The notes under the pieces were generated by a model that ran no database searches, was not told where the DNA came from, and was given only the letters and a program-made list of their open reading frames with translations. From an uncultured cyanobacterium (lineage in GTDB: Bacteria > Cyanobacteriota > Cyanobacteriia > PCC-6307 > Cyanobiaceae), in contig CAIXBB010000005.1 in NCBI GenBank assembly GCA_903917565.1, forward strand, positions 62,001 through 126,000: a stretch of 64,000 nt of DNA. Direction: 5' to 3'. A program made the translations under genes and the position numbers. This document shows, one piece after another, positions 41,988 to 49,962 of the stretch; position 1 is the stretch's first letter, and the number at the start of each line of letters is the position of its first letter.

Positions 41988-42299
41988 ATGGCAAACGAAA
42001 CCATGGGCATCGCCCTCGGCATGATCGAGACACGCGGTCTGGTCCCCGCCATCGAAGCGGCAGACGCCATGACCAAAGCCGCCGAAGTGCGCCTCATCGG
42101 TCGCGAATTCGTCGGTGGCGGCTACGTGACCGTCCTGGTGCGGGGTGAAACCGGTGCCGTGAACGCTGCCGTCCGCGCCGGCGCCGATGCCTGCGAGCGC
42201 GTGGGTGACGGCCTGGTGGCCGCCCACATCATCGCCCGTCCCCACCGTGAAGTGGAGCCGGCGCTGAACAGCAGCTTCGGCCTGGGATCGAAGGACTGA
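41988..42299 (+). CDS. csoS1: Major carboxysome shell hexamer CsoS1
   Basis: A 103-aa single-domain BMC protein: MANETMGIALGMIETRGLVPAI, KAAEVRLIGREFVGGGYVTV, GETGAVNAAVRAGADACERV and the end HIIARPHREVEPALNSSFGLGSKD. It forms hexamers that tile the facets of the alpha-carboxysome shell; the pore loop includes FVGGGY. First gene of the csoS1-cbbL-cbbS-csoS2 operon and, from its position, likely made in large amounts. A second gene, csoS1E at 48828, carries almost the same domain. Confidence 0.97.
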   Translation: MANETMGIALGMIETRGLVPAIEAADAMTKAAEVRLIGREFVGGGYVTVLVRGETGAVNAAVRAGADACERVGDGLVAAHIIARPHREVEPALNSSFGLGSKD

Positions 42300-42350
42300 G
42301 CGGTCCCGAAGACCCTCTGATTTTTCATCCGAACCCATCCGAACAATCCC

Positions 42351-43763
42351 ATGAGCAAGAAGTACGACGCCGGGGTCAAGGAGTACCGCGACACTTACTG
42401 GACTCCCGATTACGTCCCCCTCGACACCGACCTGCTGGCCTGCTTCAAGTGCACCGGCCAGGAAGGTGTGCCCAAGGAAGAGGTGGCTGCCGCCGTGGCC
42501 GCCGAATCCTCCACCGGCACCTGGTCCACTGTGTGGTCCGAGCTCCTCACCGATCTCGACTTCTACAAGGGCCGCTGCTATCGCATCGAAGACGTCCCTG
42601 GTGACAAAGAGTCGTTTTACGCCTTCATCGCCTACCCCCTCGACCTGTTCGAGGAAGGATCGGTGACCAACGTGCTCACCTCCCTGGTGGGCAACGTGTT
42701 CGGCTTCAAGGCCCTGCGTCACCTGCGTCTGGAAGACATCCGCTTCCCGATGGCCTTCATCAAGACCTGCCCGGGCCCTCCGAACGGCATCTGCGTCGAA
42801 CGCGACCGGATGAACAAGTACGGCCGTCCCCTGCTGGGTTGCACCATCAAGCCGAAGCTCGGCCTCTCCGGCAAGAACTACGGCCGGGTGGTCTACGAAT
42901 GCCTCCGCGGTGGCCTCGACTTCACCAAGGACGACGAGAACATCAACTCCCAGCCCTTCCAGCGCTGGCAGAACCGCTTCGAGTTCGTGGCCGAAGCCGT
43001 GGAACTTGCCCAGGAGGAGACCGGCGAGAAGAAGGGTCACTACCTCAACTGCACCGCCGCCACTCCTGAGGAGATGTACGAGCGGGCCGAGTTCGCCAAG
43101 GAACTCGGACAACCGATCATCATGCACGACTACATCACCGGTGGCTTCACGGCCAACACGGGTCTGTCGAAGTGGTGCCGCAAGAACGGCATGCTGCTGC
43201 ACATTCACCGGGCCATGCACGCGGTGATCGACCGCCATCCCAAGCACGGCATCCACTTCCGGGTGCTGGCCAAGTGCCTGCGCCTCTCCGGTGGCGACCA
43301 GCTGCACACCGGCACCGTGGTGGGCAAGCTCGAAGGTGACCGTCAGACGACGCTCGGCTTCATCGACCAGCTGCGGGAATCCTTCATCCCCGAAGACCGC
43401 ACCCGCGGCAACTTCTTCGATCAGGACTGGGGTTCGATGCCCGGCGTCTTCGCCGTGGCCTCCGGGGGCATCCACGTGTGGCACATGCCTGCCCTGGTCG
43501 CCATCTTCGGTGACGACTCCGTTCTCCAGTTCGGTGGTGGCACCCACGGTCACCCCTGGGGCTCCGCCGCCGGCGCCGCCGCCAACCGGGTGGCCCTCGA
43601 AGCCTGCGTCAAGGCCCGCAACGCCGGCCGCGAGATCGAGAAGGAAGGCCGCGACATCCTCATGGAAGCCGCCAAGCACAGCCCCGAGCTGGCCATCGCC
43701 CTCGAGACCTGGAAGGAAATCAAGTTCGAGTTCGACACCGTCGACAAACTCGACGTCGGCTGA
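42351..43763 (+). CDS. cbbL: RuBisCO large subunit, form IA
   Basis: Catalytic large chain of ribulose-1,5-bisphosphate carboxylase/oxygenase, 470 aa. The active-site lysine that is carbamylated lies in [12 protein letters not shown] (K193 here, equivalent to K201 of spinach), with the loop-6 lysine in [14 protein letters not shown]. The N-terminus [19 protein letters not shown] and linkage to carboxysome genes mark proteobacterial-like form IA, not form IB. Between this gene and cbbS lie 97 bases with a 9-bp hairpin. Substrate is CO2 produced by CsoSCA in the carboxysome. Confidence 0.99.
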   Translation: MSKKYDAGVKEYRDTYWTPDYVPLDTDLLACFKCTGQEGVPKEEVAAAVAAESSTGTWSTVWSELLTDLDFYKGRCYRIEDVPGDKESFYAFIAYPLDLFEEGSVTNVLTSLVGNVFGFKALRHLRLEDIRFPMAFIKTCPGPPNGICVERDRMNKYGRPLLGCTIKPKLGLSGKNYGRVVYECLRGGLDFTKDDENINSQPFQRWQNRFEFVAEAVELAQEETGEKKGHYLNCTAATPEEMYERAEFAKELGQPIIMHDYITGGFTANTGLSKWCRKNGMLLHIHRAMHAVIDRHPKHGIHFRVLAKCLRLSGGDQLHTGTVVGKLEGDRQTTLGFIDQLRESFIPEDRTRGNFFDQDWGSMPGVFAVASGGIHVWHMPALVAIFGDDSVLQFGGGTHGHPWGSAAGAAANRVALEACVKARNAGREIEKEGRDILMEAAKHSPELAIALETWKEIKFEFDTVDKLDVG

Positions 43764-43791
43764 GCCGACACCCGGTCCCATGCCTTGCCCC

Positions 43792-43822
43792 CGCTGACCG
43801 ACGGTTCACCCACCGGTCAGCG
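43792..43822 (+). other. Hairpin between cbbL and cbbS
   Basis: Inverted repeat with 9-base arms CGCTGACCG (43792-43800) and CGGTCAGCG (43814-43822) around a 13-base loop. It lies 29 bases after the cbbL stop and 38 before cbbS. No T run follows, so it probably marks RNA processing or protects the cbbL 3' end. Confidence 0.65.
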
Positions 43823-43860
43823 GAGCTGGGCTTCCCATCCCATTCCCCTCAAGGATCCCC

Positions 43861-44202
43861 ATGCCCTTCAAGAGCACCGTGGGTGACTATCAAACAGTCG
43901 CCACCCTGGAGACCTTCGGCTTCCTCCCGCCGATGACCCAGGACGAGATCTATGACCAGATCGCCTACATCATTGCCCAGGGCTGGAGCCCCCTGGTCGA
44001 GCACGTCCACCCCAGCCGCTCCATGGCCACCTACTGGTCGTTCTGGAAGCTGCCCTTCTTCGGTGAGAAGGATCTCGGGGTGATCGTGAACGAACTGGAG
44101 TCCTGCCACCGGGCCTATCCGGACCACCACGTCCGCCTCGTGGGCTACGACGCCTACACCCAGAGTCAGGGTGCCTGCTTCGTCGTGTTCGAAGGTCGCT
44201 GA
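43861..44202 (+). CDS. cbbS: RuBisCO small subunit
   Basis: Small chain of form IA RuBisCO, 113 aa: MPFKSTVGDYQTVATLETFGFLPP, MTQDEIYDQIAYIIAQGW and SMATYWSFWKLPFFGEKDLG are all family segments. The small subunit caps the L8 core and with the large subunit forms the site bound by the CsoS2 N-terminal repeats. It lies between two hairpin structures. Confidence 0.98.
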   Translation: MPFKSTVGDYQTVATLETFGFLPPMTQDEIYDQIAYIIAQGWSPLVEHVHPSRSMATYWSFWKLPFFGEKDLGVIVNELESCHRAYPDHHVRLVGYDAYTQSQGACFVVFEGR

Positions 44203-44217
44203 TCCAGCGTCCGCAAC

Positions 44218-44241
44218 GGATCCCGGCTGCTGCCGGGATCC
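44218..44241 (+). other. Strong perfect hairpin between cbbS and csoS2
   Basis: A perfect 10-bp stem, arms GGATCCCGGC (44218-44227) and GCCGGGATCC (44232-44241), with a TGCT loop, followed 6 bases on by TTTT. It is 15 bases after the cbbS stop and 32 before csoS2. It looks like a partial terminator or a stabiliser of the cbbLS message, allowing RuBisCO to be produced in excess over the scaffold and shell-vertex proteins. Confidence 0.8.
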
Positions 44242-44273
44242 ACCACTTTTGATCATCCATTCACGGGGCGGAC

Positions 44274-46649
44274 ATGGCCAGTACCACCAGTCGGGAAGCA
44301 GCTCTCGAGCGCCGCAAGGCCCTCACGAACGGCGGCAAGAAAGCCACCGCCCAGTTCATGTCCTCCCCGGGTCGCGTGCGCACGGCAGCCGATGCCAAGC
44401 GCAGTCGCACCGAAGCGGTGAGTCCCGCCCCGTCCGCGTCGGCCCCTGCCCCGGCTGCCGAACGCCTCGCCGCCGCCCCCCGTCGGGGTGCCTCCACCTC
44501 CCTGACCACCTCCTCCGTGTCCGGCCATCGCAGCAACGCCAAGCCGTTGGCGAACCCCAGCCGGAATCTGGTGCTGGAGCGCCGTGAAGCCCTCTCCCGC
44601 CGCGGCAAGCGCGCCGACACCTCCCGCGATCGCACCCGTCAGGAGGTGATGGGCGCCTCCAAACCCACCGCGCCCCCTTCCAGCCCCGTGGTGGCCGCCA
44701 GCACCAGCAGTTCCTCCGGCCTGGGGGCCTCCCTGGCGAACCGCAACGCCCGCAACGGCAACGGTGAGCGCCGCGGCGTCGCCAAGCGCACCGCCCAGCA
44801 CAACCCCAGCCGGGCCATCGTCATGGCCCGCCGCGAGGCCCTCTCCAAACGGGGCAAATCCGCCAGTGCCCCCACCAGCGCCGTCGCCGCCTCGGTGGCA
44901 CGCCAGTCGAACCCCGACATGAGCAGCCGCGAGCTGGCCCAGAAGGTGCGCGAACTGAAGTGCAAGGTGGGCTCCGCCGGCAGCTCCCGCAGCGGTGGCT
45001 CCCGCCCCACCGGCCCCCGGCGCGGCCAGGCCAAGATCGATGCCGCCGCCGATGCCCACTGGAAGGTGGGCGTGAGCGAGACGGTCCGGGGCCAGGTGGT
45101 CACCGGCACCCAGGCCAACCGTTCCCTCAAGACCACCGGCAACGAGGCCAGCACCTGCCGGCCGGTGACAGGCACCGAGTACCTGGGCGCCGAGATCTTC
45201 CGCACCTTCTGCCAGAGCGATCCCCCTCCGCTCCAGCCCGCCAAGGTGCGGGTGAGCGCCACCTCCCACGGCAACCGGGTCACGGGCAACGAAGTGGGCC
45301 GCTCCGAGAAAGTCACCGGCGACGAACCCGGCACCTGCAAGACCATCACCGGCACCGAATACATCTCCGCGAACCAGAGCGCCGCCTGGTGCGGCACCAC
45401 CAGCCCCTCCCCCCGCAAGGTGGGGCTCACCCGCACCACCGCAGGTCGGCCGGTCTCCGGGGTGATCGTGGAGCGCTCCGAGCGGGTCACCGGCAACGAG
45501 CCGGGCGCCAATCGCCAGCTCACCGGCACCCAGTATGTGGGTGACCAATCCGAGGTGCCAGGGCGCGCTCCCACCAAGGTCAGCAGCCTGCATACCCTGC
45601 GGGGCACCGGCATCACGGGCACCCACGTGGGCCGCAGTGAGCACGTCACCGGCGACGAGCCGGGCTCCTGCCGCCTGGTCACCGGCGACGAATACATCGG
45701 CACCCAGCAATTCGAGCAGTTCTGCGGCACCAAGCCGGCCCCGGAAGCCGCCAAGGTGGGCTTCAGCGTCACCAACAAGGCGATGGTGGTGAGCGGCACC
45801 CGCACCGGCCGTTCCGAGAAGGTCACCGGCGATGAACCCGGCACCTGCAAGGCCGTCACCGGCACGCCCTACGCCGGCATGGAGCAGGCCGGCACCTGGT
45901 GCTCCTCCGACCGGGTGGCCGAGATCCGCCAGCGCACCCCCGCCCGCATGGGCACCCCGGGACCGCGCCTCAGCGGCCTCCAGCCCGGCATCGGCGGCGT
46001 CATGACCGGCGCCGAGCGCGGTGCCTGCGAGGACATCACCGGCACCCCCTACATCGGTGGCGACCAGCTGGCTGAGGCCTGCGGCGCCGCCACCAGCCAG
46101 GACGCTGATTTCCCCCAGCCCCTCACCGGACAGCCCTGGCAGCAGTTCAGCGTCCAGTCCCCGGCCCGGGCGGCCCAGACGGCCCAGACCGCCCGCCAGC
46201 GGCCCGGTGGAGTCACCGGCAACAGCTACGAGCAGGGCAACCGCATCACCGGCCCCTTCGACATGGCCGCCGACAAGGTGACCGGCACTGAACAGTTCCG
46301 CTTCGACCGTCCCGGCCCCGAGCGGGTGCGCCTCCGCCAGCCTGCGGCGGCAGCTCCGGTGACTGTCGATGAGGACGCCCGTCCCACGTCCCGGGTGACC
46401 GGCGAAGGCATCTCCGCCGGCCTGAACATCACCGGCGACGACTGGGATCGGGGCAAGCACGTGACCGGCACCGAAGGGGCCTCTGCCCGTCGCCGCAACC
46501 CGAGCAGGCTTGGTCCGATGTCGGCGATGCCCGGCTTCCAGAACAAGCGCAACGAGGCCCTGCCCGAGCCCACCAACAAGATCACCGGATCCAGCGGCAG
46601 CACCAACTCCGGGTCCCTGATCACGGTCTCCGGCGGAGCCCGGGGCTGA
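44274..46649 (+). CDS. csoS2: Carboxysome assembly scaffold CsoS2
   Basis: Intrinsically disordered scaffold of the alpha-carboxysome, 791 aa. The N-terminal 260 residues hold four helical RuBisCO-binding motifs (ALERRKALTNGGKKA near 9, VLERREALSRRGKRA near 97, VMARREALSKRGKSA near 182, SRELAQKVRELKCKV near 214). The middle region (from about residue 263, 45063) holds five full repeats with the pattern KVG...VTG...VTGDEPGTC...TGTEY and a partial sixth, each with paired cysteines. The C-terminus (after 46120) has further ITG/VTG motifs for shell attachment. Only a long form is expected in cyanobacteria; a -1 frameshift site was not found. Confidence 0.97.
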   Translation: MASTTSREAALERRKALTNGGKKATAQFMSSPGRVRTAADAKRSRTEAVSPAPSASAPAPAAERLAAAPRRGASTSLTTSSVSGHRSNAKPLANPSRNLVLERREALSRRGKRADTSRDRTRQEVMGASKPTAPPSSPVVAASTSSSSGLGASLANRNARNGNGERRGVAKRTAQHNPSRAIVMARREALSKRGKSASAPTSAVAASVARQSNPDMSSRELAQKVRELKCKVGSAGSSRSGGSRPTGPRRGQAKIDAAADAHWKVGVSETVRGQVVTGTQANRSLKTTGNEASTCRPVTGTEYLGAEIFRTFCQSDPPPLQPAKVRVSATSHGNRVTGNEVGRSEKVTGDEPGTCKTITGTEYISANQSAAWCGTTSPSPRKVGLTRTTAGRPVSGVIVERSERVTGNEPGANRQLTGTQYVGDQSEVPGRAPTKVSSLHTLRGTGITGTHVGRSEHVTGDEPGSCRLVTGDEYIGTQQFEQFCGTKPAPEAAKVGFSVTNKAMVVSGTRTGRSEKVTGDEPGTCKAVTGTPYAGMEQAGTWCSSDRVAEIRQRTPARMGTPGPRLSGLQPGIGGVMTGAERGACEDITGTPYIGGDQLAEACGAATSQDADFPQPLTGQPWQQFSVQSPARAAQTAQTARQRPGGVTGNSYEQGNRITGPFDMAADKVTGTEQFRFDRPGPERVRLRQPAAAAPVTVDEDARPTSRVTGEGISAGLNITGDDWDRGKHVTGTEGASARRRNPSRLGPMSAMPGFQNKRNEALPEPTNKITGSSGSTNSGSLITVSGGARG
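45061..46085 (+). repeat. CsoS2 middle-region protein repeats
   Basis: Five complete units and one partial unit of about 50 residues each, beginning at about 45061, 45241, 45415, 45571, 45751 and 45946. Shared elements are K-V-(G/R) at the start, (V/I)TGN/DE(P)G, a Cys, TGTxY and a final C-G/S-T/S. The third unit lacks the conserved C-terminal Cys pair (GANRQLTG, GDQSEVPG). They are coding repeats, not DNA elements. Confidence 0.85.
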
Positions 46650-46655
46650 TCCCTG

Positions 46656-48191
46656 ATGCCCCGCCGCCCGGCCCCCACGATCCGTCCCCTTGCTCCCAGC
46701 GCCCCCCGGCGCCGGCCCGATGCTCCCGGCGGCACCGATCTCTCCCGGCGCCTGGCGGCCGTAAGGCTCGGCCAGGGGGCCTCCGGCCTGCATCCGCTGA
46801 CGGACAGCGCCGCCAATGCGGCCCTTGAACGCTATGACCGCGGCGTCAAGGACGCCTTCGATCGGATCGTGCCCGTGCTCAAGCAGCTGTCGGCCCTGCA
46901 GCACGAGGATGACTTCGTGGAGCGCGCCCAGGCGCTGGCACAGGCGGAGCTGGGTTTCAGCCTGCCGCTGCCGATCCTGGAGAAAGCCTGGGTCAGCCAA
47001 CTCGACATGCGCAGCCTGTTTGCCTGGTGCGTCTTCGAGACCTACGAACAGACCAGCGACGGCTTCTTCCGCGACGACCCCCTCCACGGCCAGCCGGGCA
47101 GTTCGGCTGCGGAGGAGTTCAACGCCTTCCTGCTCTCCTGCGGCTTCCACCTGCTGGATGCCACCCCCTGTGCCGACGGCCGCCTGGCCCATGCCTTCGC
47201 CTTCGCCCTGCGGCTGCCCTTCAGCTCGGTGCGCCGCAGGCCCCATGCCGGTGCCCTGTTCGATGTGGAGAACACGGTCAACCGCTGGGTCAAGACCGAG
47301 CATCGCCGCTACCGGGAGGGCGTTCCCAACTCCGCCCACGACGACACCCGTTACCTGAAGGTGGTGCTGTACCACTTCAGTTCCCTCGATCCGTCCCACG
47401 AGGGCTGCGCCGCCCATGGCAGTGACGACGCCCTGGCGGCCAGCTGCGGGCGACAACGGCTGATGGAGTTTCAGCAGGCGGTGGAGAACAGCTTCTGCTG
47501 CGGCGCCTCCGTCGACCTGCTGCTGCTGGGGATCGACACCGATACCGACGCCATCCGGGTGCACGTGCCAGGCATGGACGGCAGCACCCGTCTGGATCAC
47601 TGGCTCGATGCCGCCACGGTCTACGAGGCGACACGCCACCTTCACCCCGAGGAGGCCAGGCGCCGGATCGTTGAATTGACGACGGCGGCGGCGGCCAGCA
47701 CCCCCGATCCCGGCATGGTGCGCCTGATCGCCAGGCTGCTGGAGCACAACATCTCCCAGATTGACTATGTGCGCCAGTACCACCACGGCCACTACGCCGA
47801 TGCCGGCCATGCCGAGCGCTTCATCGGCGTGGGGATCGGCTTCAAGGAGATCCACCTGCGCAACCTCACCTACTTCGCCTACATGGACACCGTTGAGGAA
47901 GGGGCGCCGGACATGGACGTGGGGGTGAAGATCTTCAAGGGGCTGAACGTCTCCCGAGGCCTGCCGGTGCCCGTGGTGGTGCGCTTCGACTACAACGGCA
48001 AGGTGCCGGGAGCCCGGGAGCGGGCGGTGCGCCATGCCCACCGGGTACAGGAAGCGATCGAGAACCGTTACCCCGAGCTTTTTTCCCAGGGCCTGCTGCA
48101 TGCCCTCCTCACCGTGCGCGACCAGGAACGGCACACCCCCGCCGAGGCGGTAGGTTCCAGCATCAGCCTCACCACCGCAGGAGGGCACTGA
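46656..48191 (+). CDS. csoSCA: Carboxysomal carbonic anhydrase CsoSCA
   Basis: Beta-type carbonic anhydrase (formerly CsoS3), 511 aa, converting HCO3- to CO2 inside the shell. An Arg/Pro-rich N-terminus is followed by the helical domain and the catalytic domain. The catalytic set is seen as CADGR (C172, D174, R176) and HGSDDALAASC (H254 and a Cys at about 264), the expected Cys-His-Cys zinc ligands and Asp-Arg dyad. The degenerate C-terminal half (from VRDQERH) lacks these. It lies 6 bases after csoS2 and 2 before csoS4A. Confidence 0.95.
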   Translation: MPRRPAPTIRPLAPSAPRRRPDAPGGTDLSRRLAAVRLGQGASGLHPLTDSAANAALERYDRGVKDAFDRIVPVLKQLSALQHEDDFVERAQALAQAELGFSLPLPILEKAWVSQLDMRSLFAWCVFETYEQTSDGFFRDDPLHGQPGSSAAEEFNAFLLSCGFHLLDATPCADGRLAHAFAFALRLPFSSVRRRPHAGALFDVENTVNRWVKTEHRRYREGVPNSAHDDTRYLKVVLYHFSSLDPSHEGCAAHGSDDALAASCGRQRLMEFQQAVENSFCCGASVDLLLLGIDTDTDAIRVHVPGMDGSTRLDHWLDAATVYEATRHLHPEEARRRIVELTTAAAASTPDPGMVRLIARLLEHNISQIDYVRQYHHGHYADAGHAERFIGVGIGFKEIHLRNLTYFAYMDTVEEGAPDMDVGVKIFKGLNVSRGLPVPVVVRFDYNGKVPGARERAVRHAHRVQEAIENRYPELFSQGLLHALLTVRDQERHTPAEAVGSSISLTTAGGH

Positions 48192-48193
48192 CC

Positions 48194-48496
48194 ATGTTGA
48201 TCTGCCAAGTGGTCAAACCCCTCGTCTCGACCAATCGCATCCCCGATTTCGAGCACAAGCATCTCCAGGTGGTTCAGGACGGCAGCACCCAGAAGGTGGC
48301 CGTCGACGCGGTGGGCTGCATCCCGGGCGACTGGGTGATCTGCGTGGGCAGCTCGGCGGCCCGGGAAGCGGCAGGAAGCAAGTCCTATCCGAGCGATCTC
48401 ACGATCGTAGGGATCATCGACCACTGGGATCCCGACGCCGGCAAGGCCAGCCCGCCTCCGAGCAACACGCCCTCCACCCAGGGAGGTGCCGCCTGA
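48194..48496 (+). CDS. csoS4A: Carboxysome vertex pentamer CsoS4A
   Basis: A 100-aa BMV (pentameric) shell vertex protein: MLICQVVKPLVSTNRIPDFEH, QVVQDGSTQKVAVDAVGCIPGDWVICVGSS-like core and DLTIVGIIDHWD. It caps the twelve vertices of the shell. Its TGATGG end overlaps the csoS4B start (48496), so the paralogous pair is coupled. The last 15 residues are a proline/serine-rich tail. Confidence 0.95.
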   Translation: MLICQVVKPLVSTNRIPDFEHKHLQVVQDGSTQKVAVDAVGCIPGDWVICVGSSAAREAAGSKSYPSDLTIVGIIDHWDPDAGKASPPPSNTPSTQGGAA

Positions 48497-48747
48497 TGGA
48501 GATCATGCAGGTCACCGGTTCCCTGGTCTGCTCCCAGCGGGTCCCCGGCCTGGAGCACTGGAACCTGCGGGTGCTGCGCAGCACCAAGGGCAAGCTCAGC
48601 GTTGCGGTGGATCCCGTTGGCGCCTCACCCGGCAACTGGGTGTTCACCGCCAGCGGTTCGGCCGCCCGCTTCGCCAGCGGCAACCCGGAGACGCACACCG
48701 ATCTCACGATCGGCGGCATCATCGATTTCTGGGAGCCAGACGGGTAA
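48496..48747 (+). CDS. csoS4B: Carboxysome vertex pentamer CsoS4B
   Basis: An 83-aa paralogue of CsoS4A with the same fold: MEIMQVTGSLVCSQRVPGLE, AVDPVGASPGNWVFTASGSAAR and DLTIGGIIDFWEPDG. Closes shell vertices. It starts at the final base of csoS4A (ATGA-like overlap). The ADVAL-like lysines of CsoS4A are replaced by other residues, as usual for the pair. Confidence 0.95.
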   Translation: MEIMQVTGSLVCSQRVPGLEHWNLRVLRSTKGKLSVAVDPVGASPGNWVFTASGSAARFASGNPETHTDLTIGGIIDFWEPDG

Positions 48748-48827
48748 GCGCCGGGGGGTACCGCCTCCGGGCGGCCTGCCTCCTTTCGATCGCCTCCATT
48801 CCAGTTCCTCCTCCCCGCGCCCGTCCC

Positions 48828-49475
48828 ATGGCCAGCCGCACCCCCCGCACCGGTCCTGACGCCACTCCCATCCCGGCCACTCCCACGCAGCCGGCGGCCG
48901 TTCCACCGGCCGTGGCCCCTCCCACCGGGGGGCCAGCCGGCGGCGGCAGCCCACCGGCCCTGCCACCGGCGGGAGAGGCCAAATCGGTGGCCAACAAACC
49001 GGCGGCCGCCACCAGGGCCCCACGGGCGGCCCGCTCCACCGCGCCGGCCCGCCAGCCGCGCCGGACCCCCGCCACCACCGCCCGCTCCAGCGCCTCCAGC
49101 CCCAGCCGCCGCGGCAGCGGTGGCGCCGGCACCCCACCCACGACCCCCACTCCCCGTACCCCCCCCATGGCCCCCACCATCCACGGCATCGCCCTCGGTC
49201 TGATCGAAACCCGTGGCCTGGTGCCGGCGATCGAGGCGGCGGACGCCATGACCAAAGCAGCGGAAGTCACCCTGATCGCCCGTGAGTTCGTCGGCGGCGG
49301 CTACGTCACCGTCATGGTGCGCGGGGAAACCGGTGCCGTGAACGCGGCCGTGAGGGCCGGCGCCGATGCCTGCGAGCGGGTGGGCGACGGTCTGGTGGCC
49401 GCCCACATCATCGCCCGTCCCCACAGCGAGTTGGAGCCGGCCCTGGCGGCCTCCGGCGTCGGCCGCAGGGGCTGA
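48828..49475 (+). CDS. csoS1E: BMC shell protein with long N-terminal extension, CsoS1E
   Basis: About 215 aa. Residues 1-119 are a Pro/Ala/Thr/Arg-rich, presumably disordered extension with several RR pairs (ARQPRRTPATT, SPSRRGSGG). Residues 120-206 are a BMC domain that differs from CsoS1 at only about six of 87 positions. The ATG at 48828 is the first in-frame start after csoS4B that fits; longer reading into csoS4B is rejected. CsoS1E genes are known from some alpha-cyanobacteria. The basic, disordered arm could contact RuBisCO or nucleic acid; that is inference. It is followed after 5 bases by the ferritin-like gene. Confidence 0.88.
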   Translation: MASRTPRTGPDATPIPATPTQPAAVPPAVAPPTGGPAGGGSPPALPPAGEAKSVANKPAAATRAPRAARSTAPARQPRRTPATTARSSASSPSRRGSGGAGTPPTTPTPRTPPMAPTIHGIALGLIETRGLVPAIEAADAMTKAAEVTLIAREFVGGGYVTVMVRGETGAVNAAVRAGADACERVGDGLVAAHIIARPHSELEPALAASGVGRRG

Positions 49476-49480
49476 GCTCC

Positions 49481-49948
49481 ATGGACGCCGCCCATCCGCG
49501 CGTCCTCGGCTACCTGGGCCGCGCGTTGAGTCTCGAGCTGTCCGCCGTGCAGCAGTACATGACCCAGGCCTCCCTCGTGGAGCTCTGGGGCGAGGCCGAC
49601 GCCGCCGAACATTTCCGCCAGGAGACGGTCGAGGAGATGCGCCACGCCGAACGGCTGGTGCAGCGCATGCTCCAGCTCGGGGTGGCACCTGCCGCTTCCC
49701 AGCTGCGGCCGGTGAGCCACGCCGCCGATCTGGAAGGTCTGCTGCGCCTCGATACGGTCCTGGAGCAGGATCTGATCCAGCTCTACGCCGAAGCGATGCG
49801 CTTCTGCCTGCTGATCGGCGATGGCAACAATGAAGCCTTCTTCCGCGCGCTGCGGGACGAAGAACAGGACCATGGGGAAGCGCTCGCGGCTTGGCTTGAC
49901 CGCCTGGGCACCGCCCAGTCCAGGTCCCTGCAAAGGGCCACCTTCTGA
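49481..49948 (+). CDS. Ferritin-like protein in carboxysome operon
   Basis: A 155-aa bacterioferritin-type four-helix protein: MDAAHPRVLGYLGRALSLELSAVQQY, TVEEMRHAERLVQRML, DLIQLYAEAMRFCLL, and DEEQDHGEALAAWLDRLG. Metal-binding Glu and His positions (E of LELSAVQQY, E and H of EEMRHAE, E and H of DEEQDHGE) look intact, so a diiron centre is likely. A bacterioferritin-like gene is a regular member of alpha-carboxysome loci; its role there is unsettled (iron or redox control). It follows csoS1E by 5 bases and precedes ndhF4. Confidence 0.88.
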   Translation: MDAAHPRVLGYLGRALSLELSAVQQYMTQASLVELWGEADAAEHFRQETVEEMRHAERLVQRMLQLGVAPAASQLRPVSHAADLEGLLRLDTVLEQDLIQLYAEAMRFCLLIGDGNNEAFFRALRDEEQDHGEALAAWLDRLGTAQSRSLQRATF

Positions 49949-49962
49949 CGTCCCTCCCCCCC

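Noticed and set aside
42302-42325. Short hairpin GGTC-CCGAA-GACC and following T run between csoS1 and cbbL as a terminator
   Set aside because: A 4-bp stem is too weak to claim.
45061-46085. Regular repeats looking like a CRISPR or DNA tandem array
   Set aside because: Units are in frame, about 150 bases long and match CsoS2 protein repeats; there are no short identical repeats with unique spacers.
44274-46649. Programmed -1 frameshift in csoS2 giving two isoforms
   Set aside because: Known in Halothiobacillus, but no slippery heptamer followed by structure was seen in the middle region.
44253-48188. 1311-aa reading frame on the minus strand opposite csoS2 and csoSCA
   Set aside because: Its translation is a Gly/Ala/His-rich shadow of the repeated plus-strand codons, and the plus-strand genes are recognised families.
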